Assembly: GCF_000801105.2 (NCBI RefSeq)
Contig: NC_079517.1
Span: forward strand, 9,734,001-9,798,000
Origin: Raphanus sativus
Lineage: Eukaryota > Streptophyta > Magnoliopsida > Brassicales > Brassicaceae
DNA length: 64,000 bases
Direction of reading: 5' to 3'
This document shows, piece after piece, positions 48,225-58,241 of this stretch; positions within the stretch are counted from its first letter, which is position 1; every line of letters begins with the position of its first letter. The notes under the pieces are model-generated. The model was not told where the DNA came from, searched no databases, and saw only the letters and a program-made list of their open reading frames with translations. The translations under genes and the position numbers were made by a program.

Positions 48225-48697
48225 GATAGTTATTATTAAAGGGAATGACATAAGTTGGTAAATACTAAGAAAAATCAAAGGTTATTTCTCATTTGTATTT
48301 CACTTTTTTAATAGGATAGATAGTTATTATTAAAGGAAATGACATAAGTTGGTAAACACTAAGGCTCTAACTGGTGACATAGAAACCAAGGGGAATCATC
48401 TATTCTACTAATTCCTTAAAAATTACACCATTTATAGGGAATTTTTGTTCCGTCTGATTCCTTGTCATTCCTTAAATTTTAAGGAACCGTAGAACAAAAG
48501 CATTCATTATCAAAATTGATATGGAACAAAAGTAATAAATATTCCTTTTAATTCTATTAATTTTATTCCTATTCATTCCTTTCCTACTCATTCATATTCC
48601 TAATTCAATGGTCACCAGTTAGAGCCTAAAAAAAATCAAGGGTTATTTTTTATTTGTACTTTATTTTTAATAGGATAGATAGATAGATAGATAGATA
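48225..48697 (-). mobile_element. tandem Helitron 5' ends with (GATA)n
   Basis: Two copies of a unit of about 95-100 bp (ttattattaaag...aatgacataagttgg...tttttaataggatagat) lie at about 48225-48317 and 48318-48682. The second is interrupted by a MITE. Each unit ends like a Helitron 5' terminus on the minus strand. A GATA run follows (48675-48697). Other 5'-end-like stretches lie near 47960-47985 and 48115-48133. Confidence 0.5.
48363..48626. mobile_element. PIF/Harbinger-like MITE, 264 bp, TAA TSD
   Basis: Perfect 16-bp inverted termini, GGCTCTAACTGGTGAC and its complement, are flanked by TAA (48360-48362 and 48627-48629). The neighbouring repeat unit shows the uninterrupted sequence (aatactaagaaaaatcaa near 48262-48279), which confirms the insertion. 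Confidence 0.85.
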
Positions 48698-48953
48698 TAT
48701 CTATTTCTTAAAAAGCATGGAAATAATGCAGCGGCAGCGGATAACCTGCCCACTTCCACCTCCGAAAAAAGAGATTCAAAGCCTTGAACTTAATCTTTTC
48801 AAACTTCGAAGGAAAAAATAGTTGACATGTTAAAGAAGGAATCTAAACCCTACATCTACTATACTCCAAAACCTTGGGTTCTCTATTTTTAGAAATTTCA
48901 CATGAAACTACATACACCACATGATCAACTAATAAAGCTGATAAATTATTTGT

Positions 48954-48993
48954 AAAACGAGAATATAATCCGATAAAAAAACGAGAATATAAT
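48954..48993. repeat. micro-insertion with 16-bp direct repeats
   Basis: AAAACGAGAATATAAT occurs at 48954-48969 and 48978-48993, separated by ccgataaa. Confidence 0.6.
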
Positions 48994-49341
48994 AATATGT
49001 ACTACCAGACTACGAAGAAAACAGTGGAACTAGTTGTCATGGTCCTACGCATGGATATGCTTTCCGTGTAGGGATGATCTTCACTGCAAATGTGGACTCT
49101 TATCTCAGACTTGCAAACTGCTCCTAAGCAGTACTCTCGCCATCTCCCATCAGTGGTCCCGAATAATATACCAAACTTGTGCGTCGTATTTGTTGAATAA
49201 GAATTCGACCTTAGGTAAATGAACTAAAGCGATGATGGGTTATTTGGAAGATGTGTATTAGAAAAATATTGACTGATTACCAAAAATAGTATTGAAATGG
49301 ACAAAAGCAATGAAATCGTTGAAAGACAAAGTTTAACGTTA

Positions 49342-50824
49342 TCTATATATATAAAAGAGAGTTGAATCTCTCCTGCTGACACATCAGCGTCCACGTCATA
49401 AATTAGAAGTCTCACGAGTTGACACATCAGATTCGCACCGTATCACTTAAACTTTGTTCTCTCGAAATGGGCTTTGCAGTGGGCTTCGTCCAGCGCAAAT
49501 AAAATGCTTTTCGGCACTAGGCCCATCGACACTGTTGTACGGAATCACTAAACAGATGTTCTCCTTCGTGTTCTTCGTCTGTTTTCATTTGGCGCTGAAA
49601 CTTTCTAGATTCTGTAACGGTGTTTGTGGTTTAATCTTAAATCGTCTTTATTCTCCATCCCACTACGAATCAACCTATTGCGCTCTTCGTCTGCTAGATC
49701 CTTATATATATAAATCTTCGATGCGCCGTTTCCGGCAAAATCTATAATCTTCCGGAGATCGCGATCTCTTCATCTCTCTGAAAAAGGCAGCGTCTTGTGG
49801 GGTTAGCAAGCTATTCATCGGCGAGCAGGTGAGGCCAGCGACCATTGGCATTACTCGGAGCAACCACAACTTCAAGCTTTCTGACTATACAATGTCCATA
49901 CGCTTATGGGTATTCTCAAACCTTGGATATATTATCAAATATATAAGATACTCCAATTTTTCTTTTTCTTTTCCAGCTTTAAAATACTCCAAATTTTGTG
50001 AGGCTCATAATCCGTTTGTGGAATATAATTATTTATTTTATGGTTATAGTTTAACTTGCAAATGTATGATTATAAATACAAACAAAAGTAATTTAAAAAT
50101 ATATATTATATTTTAACTATGTTTTCGCAAATGAAATTTCTATAAGTTCTATATGTATTAATGCTTTTAAAAATATTAATAAACTTTAATATAAATATAA
50201 ATCACTGTTATAGAATAATTTACAAAATCCAATCAAATGACATAGAAGATTAATCTTATTTCTTCTAAGAATAGGAATAGATGAAGAAGAATAAAAAAAC
50301 TTATATGATGTATAAATCTTTATAATTACACATTGTGAATGATATAGATGATATAAAAGGGAAAAACATTGACAATACAAGTTAGATCAAATATAAATAA
50401 ACAAATAAAACATATTTGGATATTCTCATTTCTAAAATAAAACTATACTGTATAGGAAAATTGGTCAATTGTAATAAAATTATGTTTTCATCAAACTAAA
50501 AACCCACAACAAAAAATATAAATAATAATTATAATAGTATGGTCTCACAACATATACATCAAATAAAAATTAGAACACATCACATTAAAATAAGTATATA
50601 TTAAATGTTAAACAAAATAAAAATAGACATTTTAAACTAAATATTTATAGTATACATATATAGATATAATTATGTTTAAATATTTTAAAAATATATAACT
50701 GGTCCGGATCCGGATATACATGCCTAAAATTTCAGTATCCAGATCTTAATGTTTTTAATTTGTATATTAGCCGTTGAAATTATTTTATAGTTCACATCCC
50801 GCCCGTAGGGCGGGCCGACCCTAG
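49342..50824 (+). mobile_element. Helitron, 1.48 kb, with GC-richer insert
   Basis: It starts TCTATATATATAAAAGAG after A and ends with a hairpin (CCCGCCCGTAGGGCGGG, 50799-50815), CCGAC and CCTAG (CTAG at 50821-50824) before T. The 5' part (about 49440-49870) is richer in GC than the rest and holds short open frames. It could be captured host DNA or the leader of an older replicase gene. No Rep or helicase motif is visible, so the element is non-autonomous. Confidence 0.78.
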
Positions 50825-50840
50825 TAAATTATAAACCTAA

Positions 50841-51008
50841 CGTGATCTAACCCTCGTGTAGATATACATCCCACGGATAGACCATCTCCTGAACATTAAA
50901 ATGAGCCAAAAGCAAGCTTATATCCGTGTGGCCGGTGGATTTTGAATCCAGATTCGTTGTATTGGGTTTTTAATTCTCTCAAACACCACTAGGCCACCAC
51001 CACCAATT
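50841..51008 (-). mobile_element. tRNA-derived SINE (minus strand)
   Basis: The minus strand begins GGTGGTGGTGGCCTAGTGG, with an A box TGGCCTAGTGG, and has a B-box-like GATTCAAAATCC. ATTATAAACCTAA flanks both sides (50828-50840 and 51009-51021), a 13-bp target duplication. It resembles, from memory, the Brassica S1 SINE family. It inserted a few bases from the 3' end of the Helitron. Confidence 0.8.
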
Positions 51009-51021
51009 ATTATAAACCTAA

Positions 51022-52029
51022 TATTTTCGCATGCTTTCGTGTTAAATGTGAATGTCCTCTTACAAACTACTTCTCTTCCTATTTATACGAAGAATTCGAT
51101 TAGATCTTTTCTTTTCTCTTGACCAATTTTTCTTTAGCTTACATTTTTGTGATTGTAAACGTGTATATTAACGACAACACTATCAACTCCATATGTTTAT
51201 CCCTCGACCTTAATGTTAGTAGATTTAGATTATTTGCGTTAAAAATATGTCGACTTAGATAGTGCAGGAGGAAATTAAGCTTTTTGTGTGAATTCTATGA
51301 TTTAACTAGAAAACTTAATATCTTAAAGATTTTAAAGTTTTGGATAGGAACCCATTGAAATTCGGCTTAGTAACATTAGATAAGGAACTTTTGAAATTCT
51401 AATCTCTGAAAAAATTGAAATCCTCAAAAAGTACAGGTAGATTATATTGAGTTATTATTATAAGTTAAAAACTTTAGATGATTTTATTTTTAATATTTTC
51501 AAGTTCGAGATTAACTTTTTGATAATACTTGTGATGAATCAAATAAATAGTAAATCCTTTTTCTTGAAATGTAAGCTTGTGACTGAACTCAAAATATTTT
51601 TAACCCATTAATATTTTCACCTCTATAATAGCATTTAGAGATAAAATTATTCCAACCCACCTCTATTTATTTTTCTATAATAGAAATATCTGTTTTTCTC
51701 TATATTTAGAAATTATTATTTAGAAGAATACATTGAAACATATATTTTCTCTATTATAGAAATTTTATATTCTAGAAGTGGAAATAGCAAAACATATCGG
51801 AGATGATCTCAGATCCCACAATACTAAAGCAACACGCTCATCTAGTTGATTCAATTAGCCGCACTCGACTGCCAACTTTCACCTTTTACAGAGTTAATTA
51901 ATAACTCGAGTTATGGACTCCGAGTATGAAACCAATTGAACCATCACACACATACATGATGAATCATTATAAAATCACAAGAAACTAAAAAAATAAAGAA
52001 ATTTATCCGAATTTAAGAACTCTACTTAA
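51022..52029. other. AT-rich intergenic DNA
   Basis: No gene is visible. A segment with inverted motifs (ctctataatag and ctattatagaa, 51620-51780) looks like a decayed MITE. The last 200 bp probably belong to the ZFP4 promoter. Confidence 0.4.
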
Positions 52030-52327
52030 CTTAAGTGTGAGACGTCCCACCATTGTCCTCTCCACTCCCACTCACAGCAACCTTGGCTTTTCCCAAAATA
52101 ATAGAACATCATCTTACACTATACAATCCACTCGCTCTTCTCTTTTGTGCTCCAAAACCAAACATAACACTCACAAAATCTCACATCCCTCTCTCATCTC
52201 TCTCTCTCTCTTCTCCTATTTCTTTTAAATCCTCAAACTACCCTCGAGATCGATGGAGACAAAGCTGATCATAGCTCTCAGTTCTTTCTTCAAATCCCAA
52301 GCCTCTGTCTCCTCTTCATCTTAAGAG
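52030..52327 (+). promoter_or_regulatory. probable ZFP4 leader exon with a short upstream ORF
   Basis: A CT-rich tract (52188-52214), typical of plant 5' leaders, precedes an ATG at 52253 opening a 23-codon ORF (METKLIIALSSFF...SSSS) that stops at 52322-52324. A splice donor (AG|GTATAAG) follows at 52327/52328. The matching acceptor could be ttgcag at 55245-55250, just before the ZFP4 ATG. The leader exon and intron of about 2.9 kb are inferred; transcript data would be needed to confirm them. Confidence 0.4.
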
Positions 52328-52952
52328 GTATAAGTATTCTTCTTTTCTTCAAATCCCAAGCCTCTATGTTCTTGCATTAACTTCTGTCTCATTTTTGTGC
52401 ATCTAAGGTTGTAGTTTTGATGATTAGTATACAATTATTAGCATGGTTCCGGTAACTGTAAAAAAGGTTTGGGGCAGTCAAATATTCTAAATTAGTTTCA
52501 ACTTGCTCTTTCTTTTCGTTCTGCTCAACAACATTGGATACCCTATAATTTACTATATCTTATCCCAAAATTTATATTACCTTTTCCATTTCCAATTTCG
52601 ATGCTTAGGCTAATGATATATACCTTAAAGTTACAAGAAATTATGAGTTTAACCAAAGAATGAAAGGAAATAATGCATTCCTTATCATTCTTATTTTTTA
52701 ACCATTTATAAAGAATAGTTTTTCCTTTTCATTTTTTTCATTCTTTTTATTCTAAAAAAGTATAGAATAAATTTGTTTCTCACCTAAATTGATAAAAAAA
52801 TAATTTTTCTCTTTATTTTCATAATTTTGTTACTTTGCTTTTCTTTCTACTTCTTTCTTATATTTTTATAATGGTTACGAGTTGGATCTTAAATTGTTTA
52901 TCTCAGTTGCACTGGGATAATATCATAATGAACGATATTAAAATAGAACTTA

Positions 52953-53631
52953 GGCATCTCCAACCCTACTCCATTTTTTACTCCAAACATCATTTTGGAA
53001 TAAAATCTTCTCCAACCTCACTCCATTTTGGAGTTGAACTTTTTTTATTTATGAAATGGTCCTTTAAATTTTTGATGTTTTTATTTCTTACTTAAATAAT
53101 ATTTTAAAATGATATAACAACATGAAAATAAGTTATTTCATTATTTAATAATTTTACATAAAATGCATAATATAATTAAATAACAAAAATAATATAAAAC
53201 AGAAATAAAATAAAAATAAGTGATTTAAATGTCCGATTTCAAAACAAAATTACTCGATTTAGGAATATCAAAGATAAATAAACTCATTTTTTTATTACGA
53301 AATACATTAATTGATCATTTGTGGAAAAATATTCTAATGCTTATTATTGAACCAACTTATACATTATGTTTTATTCTATTTTTATGATTTTTTGTACCTT
53401 TTAATAATAAATGTTTAATTTAAATAAATTATATTTTAAAGTATTTTTGCAAACATAAAATAGTTGGGGTTAATTAGTAAACTTTTATAAGTATAAGATA
53501 TTATTAACAATTATTAACTATTTTGGAGTAAAAAATAGAGTAATACATTGTAGTAAAACATCACTCTATTTTGGAGTAGCACCATTTTGAAGTAAAATTT
53601 GGAGTAATATATTGGAGATGCTTTTACGGAG
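52953..53631. mobile_element. MITE-like element with CATCTCCAA ends
   Basis: The left end reads GGCATCTCCAACCCTACTCC and the right end TATTGGAGATGC, inverted repeats. Internal tttggagta motifs repeat in both arms. Exact borders and target duplication are unclear. If the ZFP4 leader model holds, it lies in the leader intron. Confidence 0.55.
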
Positions 53632-54408
53632 ATATAATTATATAAAGTATGGATTTGCTTCATAAGTAATTTGATTTCGCTGTCGGTGATATTTCGCAGT
53701 ATCTGTTTGTCTGTTTTTTCTGTTGCTTTGTGTTTGTTTGTCGGTTTATTTGTCGCATTATACGTGTGTTTTTTTCTTCGATTTTAACTGACGGAGACGC
53801 GGAATGAAGCACATGAAGTAGAAATGTGTGGATCATACTCGTAATCTAATTGCTTGTTAGTGTTATTGCTAAATAAAAATAGTAGATTTTGATTAATTTA
53901 GAGTTGACTGCTTGATGGATGTGTCAGTACTAAATTTGGCACTTCTGATGTTGTCTAGTCATTGACTCATTAGGACCATTTATAAGTCCCATCAATGTTT
54001 CCTTCCACTTGTTTTTTCTTGAGTTACTATTTTACCATAATATTTTTGAAGACATTCTCAGACTTTGTTTGGACATACCCAATTAGGGCATGAGCATCAG
54101 CAATTCCCTCCTTCTCGATTCTCTATGGCTGTTTTTTATTATTTAATTTTTTCGTTTGATTTTTCTAGAAAAATAACAATTAAAATCGAATCTATCGCGG
54201 ATCGCCACGTGTCGTGGGGCCCGCGGAACAGTAACGATACGGTATCACTGGAGTGATACTCTACGGCACAGGTTCATAACATTTCAATTATTATATTATT
54301 TTTTTGTCTCGAAAAACGTATGAACTCTTCCTCTGATTCTTTAATGCGCATGGCTTTATGATGCATCACAGTTCTTAAAGTTATTATTTGCTTTCAATGT
54401 ATAATTAT

Positions 54409-55194
54409 GGACAAGACTTGGGTTCACCCCCTATGGTGAACCTTTAAATTCACCACCTCTTTAATAACTAATCAAAATACCAATTAGATTAATGATTAAA
54501 AATATTAAATATTTTTTTCAAAAACCAAAATAATTAAAAAAATAAATAGTATCAATTTTAATAATATTAGTGTCACTATCTAATCCCTAAACTCAAACTA
54601 TATACCCTAAATCCAAATTCTAAACCCTAAATTCTAAATTATAAACCCAAACTCTATACTCTAAACCCAAATCTTAAACCCTAAGCCCAAACCATAAATC
54701 ATAAACCCAAAAACCTGAACTCTAAACCCAAACATATACCCTAAACCCAAATCCTAGATTCTAAACCCAAAACGTAAATACTAAAACCTATGCCCTAAAT
54801 GTGCTCTAGGTTTGAGTTTATGGTTTGGGTTTAGAGTTTAGGGTTTGGGTTTAGGGTATAGGGTTTGAGTTTAGGGTATAGTTTTGGGTTTAGAGTTTAG
54901 ATTTTTTGGTTTATTATTTATGGTTTGGGTTTAGGGTTTAAGACTTGGATTTAGGGTTTAAGACTTGGGTTTAGGATATAGAGTTTGGGTTTATAATTTA
55001 AAATTTAGGGTTTAGAATTTGGATTTAGGGTATATGTTTGAGTTTAGGGATTAGATAATGACATTAACATTATTAAAATTGACATTATTTATTTATTTAA
55101 TTATTTTATCATTAATCTAGTTGCATTTTGATTGGTTATAAGAGATGTGGTGAATTTAAAGGTTCACCATAGGGGGTGAACCCAAGTTCTATCC
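54409..55194. mobile_element. foldback element with telomere-like arms, 9-bp TSD
   Basis: It starts GGACAAGACTTGGGTTCACC and ends with the near complement GGGTGAACCCAAGTTCTATCC. The left arm is rich in AACCCTAAACCC-like repeats and the right arm in the complement. TATAATTAT flanks it (54400-54408 and 55195-55203). The 9-bp duplication suggests a Mutator-like element, the same family as 15586-16275. It ends about 100 bp before the ZFP4 start codon. Confidence 0.85.
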
Positions 55195-55292
55195 TATAAT
55201 TATTACTTATCTAGACATTTTCACTTTCTCTAAATATTAAAAGTCGTTGCAGAAAAAGATAAAACAACGGACCGTTAGTTTCTGCCAAAACT

Positions 55293-56045
55293 ATGAGACC
55301 CATCTTAGGCCTTGAGGTTGAAGCTTCATCGGAACATGATCATCCAGACGATACCAGTAGCCAAGCTGTCTCGAACTTGTCTCCGGTAGGAGAATATTGC
55401 AGACCCATCTCTCTCAATCTTAGCCTCCGTTTCAACAACAACAATTTGGATCTAGAATCATCTTCTTTGACGCTGCCAATTTCGAGGACGAGCGAAAGTA
55501 ACAACCCAGAGAAACAACAACAAAAACCGTCTGGATTGAAGAGAGTCTTTTCTTGCAACTACTGTCAAAGAAAGTTTTACAGCTCTCAGGCTCTTGGCGG
55601 TCACCAGAACGCTCACAAACGCGAAAGAACGCTCGCAAAACGTGCTGTGCGTATGGGTCTGGCTGGAGTTTTCCCTAGAGGATCTAGTAGCCCCTATGCC
55701 GCTCCTCTCTCTTGCCTCCCTCTGCATGGTAACATGACATCATTCAGGACTTTGGGAATACAGGCGCATGGCTGCTCGTCCCACGACCTAAGGCCATCAC
55801 CAGAAACGATTATTAGAAACATTGCCAGGTTTAACCAGGGGTATTACAGTAATTGTGTACCTTTCTTCGTGGAGGACGAGGATACCGAGCTGCTCTGGCC
55901 GGGGAGTTTCAGACAAGCGGCGGGGGCGGCGGTTACGGCTGAGGCTTGTAATGATAATTTAGGTGAAAGCAAAGTGGATTTCTTGGAGGTCAAACAAGCA
56001 ATGGATACGGAGAGTTGTCTTCCAGATTTAACCTTGAAGCTTTGA
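55293..56045 (+). CDS. ZFP4: C2H2 zinc-finger protein, ZFP4 orthologue
   Basis: A single coding exon of 250 aa. One C2H2 finger (about 86-110) has FSCNYCQRKFYSSQALGGHQ followed by NAH, with the plant-specific QALGGH helix. An LNLSL motif (about 41-46) and a C-terminal DLTLKL are EAR repression motifs, so it probably recruits TOPLESS-type corepressors. It resembles Arabidopsis ZFP4 (At1g66140), the neighbour of TMK1 there. It lies tail to tail with the oxidoreductase at 56250. A foldback transposon sits immediately upstream and may affect promoter or leader. Confidence 0.9.
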   Translation: MRPILGLEVEASSEHDHPDDTSSQAVSNLSPVGEYCRPISLNLSLRFNNNNLDLESSSLTLPISRTSESNNPEKQQQKPSGLKRVFSCNYCQRKFYSSQALGGHQNAHKRERTLAKRAVRMGLAGVFPRGSSSPYAAPLSCLPLHGNMTSFRTLGIQAHGCSSHDLRPSPETIIRNIARFNQGYYSNCVPFFVEDEDTELLWPGSFRQAAGAAVTAEACNDNLGESKVDFLEVKQAMDTESCLPDLTLKL

Positions 56046-56249
56046 ACTATCTTATTTTTTTAATTCTTAGTTTTTCTTGCGCGAGCTTCATATGACTCTG
56101 CTATGTACAGTAAGAGTTTCACAAACCATTTCCAATAAGTTTCCGTTATACCGTCACTATCGATTGATCGACTAAGAAGTCAATTCTAGTGTTTTTTTTT
56201 TGTATAAGCGAAAGGAGATATGTATATAAAATCAAATGTTAATAAACCA

Positions 56250-57529
56250 CTACAGATAAACCACTTCACAACCAGTATCAACAGATTTCTTCACAGCATC
56301 AACCACCAACTGCGTCTTCCTACTGATCTCTGGCCACCTTGGATCGGCCTCTGAATCACCCCGCTTGATTCCTTGGACAAGCTTCACAAACTCTCTCAGC
56401 ATCGTTCCCTCCTGCGACTCCTCAGTTCCGCTGCAGTCCACCGTGACTTTCTCCGGCATCATGTTCCAGCCAATGTGCATGTCCACGAACTTAGCGCCAC
56501 TTGTGTACTCGAACCAAGCTGTTTCCTCCTTGTAAGGGATCACATAGTCGTTCATTTGAATCGACCCTTTTGATCCTGACCATCCATTTCAAACAAAACA
56601 ACTGATGTTGATACAAATACTAATATTTGTTAGTATTAATATTTCTGTTTCAACCTAGGAGATAAAGACAAATCATAAGAACCTGAGATAGCTAACTCAG
56701 TCGAGAGCTGAGAGAGAAAGGAGCAATGGATGATTGCCGTTGCGGTTGAGGTTGAACCGAACTGAAGGGAGGCAGAGCAGGACAAGATGGTCCCAACAGA
56801 GTTAGTGGCGACGGAGGAAGGAAGAGCCCTGATAGATACTGGCATCTGGTAAGACATAGCCCATAGAGCTGCTCCTATAGGGTACCACCCAAGCTCTCCG
56901 ATGGCTCCAGCTAATCCCATCGCTTCTTTGGTCAGTCTCTCCAGTACTTGCTCAGGTACAAGAGTCGTCATCGTACTGTACATCTGCAAAACATATATGA
57001 TAATTATATTTATATATGTAACACATGTTATAGCTCAAACATATATATAAAAGGCAAAGCTTACGTGGCGAACGTCTCCAACCAATCCAGAATCAAACAT
57101 CATTTCTCTAATCCTGACCGTCCGTTTAGGATGCAACCAGATCGTACCGTCCATGAACTGCACGCCGTTAGATACACAAGCATCCACGATCTTATCAATC
57201 TCCGCCGCGTTCTGCGCCGGCGGTGTCTCGACCAGAAGATGCTTTCTCTTCTCCGCCGCCGTCACCGCCCATTTCGCTCGCTGAGTCACCGGCATCGTCA
57301 GGTAAACGGCGTCGACGCCTGGGTCGTCGAGCAGCTCCTCGTAGCTTCCGTACACCGATACGTTCTCCGGGGATAAATCGTTCGCGGCGGCGAAGGTGTT
57401 CGCGGTTTCGATAGACGGATCGCTGATGGCGATGATGACGGCGTTAGAGGATTGGGTTACCGTTCTGACGAATTTCGACGCGAATCTGATGCATCCGAGA
57501 AGGCCAAAACGCACAGTATTGTCACCCAT
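56250..57529 (-). CDS. NAD(P)-binding oxidoreductase, GFO/IDH/MocA family
   Basis: Three exons on the minus strand (57529-57065, 56983-56683, 56575-56250) with consistent phases give 363 aa. The Rossmann start (VRFGLLGCIRFASKFVRTV) and the substrate domain (GVQFMDGTIWLHPKRT, GELGWYPIGA, SRKTQLVVDAV) match the plant relatives of At4g09670. Gene order points to At1g66130. The family uses NAD(P)H on sugars or related alcohols; plant substrates are largely undefined. Two key sites deviate: the conserved EKP is ETP here (LLVETPPAQ), and the usual Asp of G-D-x-G-W-Y is Glu. The open frame extends upstream to 57676, but MGDNTVRFG fits the family start. Confidence 0.88.
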
Positions 57530-58137
57530 TGATGTTGTTTTGTAATGTTGCAGTGCTTCAGAACTGAGCTGAGTTCTAATGAAAGTGATGAGATTTGAGG
57601 GACGGCATTTTCTACGTGGCGAATCATGAGCCCATGGTACGAATTTTAAGTTATCTTCTTCACAAAAAACTCTCATTGGTTCGGTTCAAGTTATCCAGGT
57701 TTTTAATTTTGAAAAGTAGGCTATCGGTCTTTTCCGGTTCAAATCGTTTAAAATTTCCGGATCAGTTTCAAATAAACATTTATGTTAAGATTTAAATAAA
57801 TTAACAAATTTAGTTGAAGTTATGAATTAATAGACCAAATTTTCTGTATACTTTCTGAATTTGATTGATTCATTATAGTTCTCTATTCAATCCGGGTTAT
57901 TAATAATAAAAACAGGTACTGGTTTGCAACGATGAATTTCAATTTGGTTAAGCTTGGTTTTAGATTTGTACCCACTGCCCAACTCCTACGATTTTTCATG
58001 TTACAAAAAAAAAAAAAAAAAAGGAAAAGAGCGCGTACTCAACATGTGAGTTTTTAACAATGACACCACTATTCTGTTGAAGGGTAATTTGGTCATTCTA
58101 ACGTAAAACTACGTCAAAGTCACCAGAACGAATATAT
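57530..58137. other. divergent promoter region
   Basis: About 700 bp between the oxidoreductase (minus) and the DUF577 gene (plus). It has a poly(A) run at 58005-58021 and no gene. Both promoters must lie here, but I could not pick reliable TATA boxes. Confidence 0.5.
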
Positions 58138-58187
58138 TGAAAAGATTCATCAGGTGTTCAAAAAAAAAAAAATGAAAAGATTCATCA
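58138..58187. repeat. poly(A) micro-insertion with 15-bp direct repeats
   Basis: TGAAAAGATTCATCA occurs at 58138-58152 and 58173-58187 around ggtgttc plus poly(A). It lies 55 bp upstream of the DUF577 start codon, perhaps in its leader. Confidence 0.75.
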
Positions 58188-58241
58188 AATCTGTTTTCTT
58201 CATGATTTATCCTTATTCTCTGAGCACAAACACAGATCAGT

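Noticed and set aside
55340..55727. antisense open frames opposite ZFP4
   Set aside because: They overlap the zinc-finger coding exon on the opposite strand and show no independent features.
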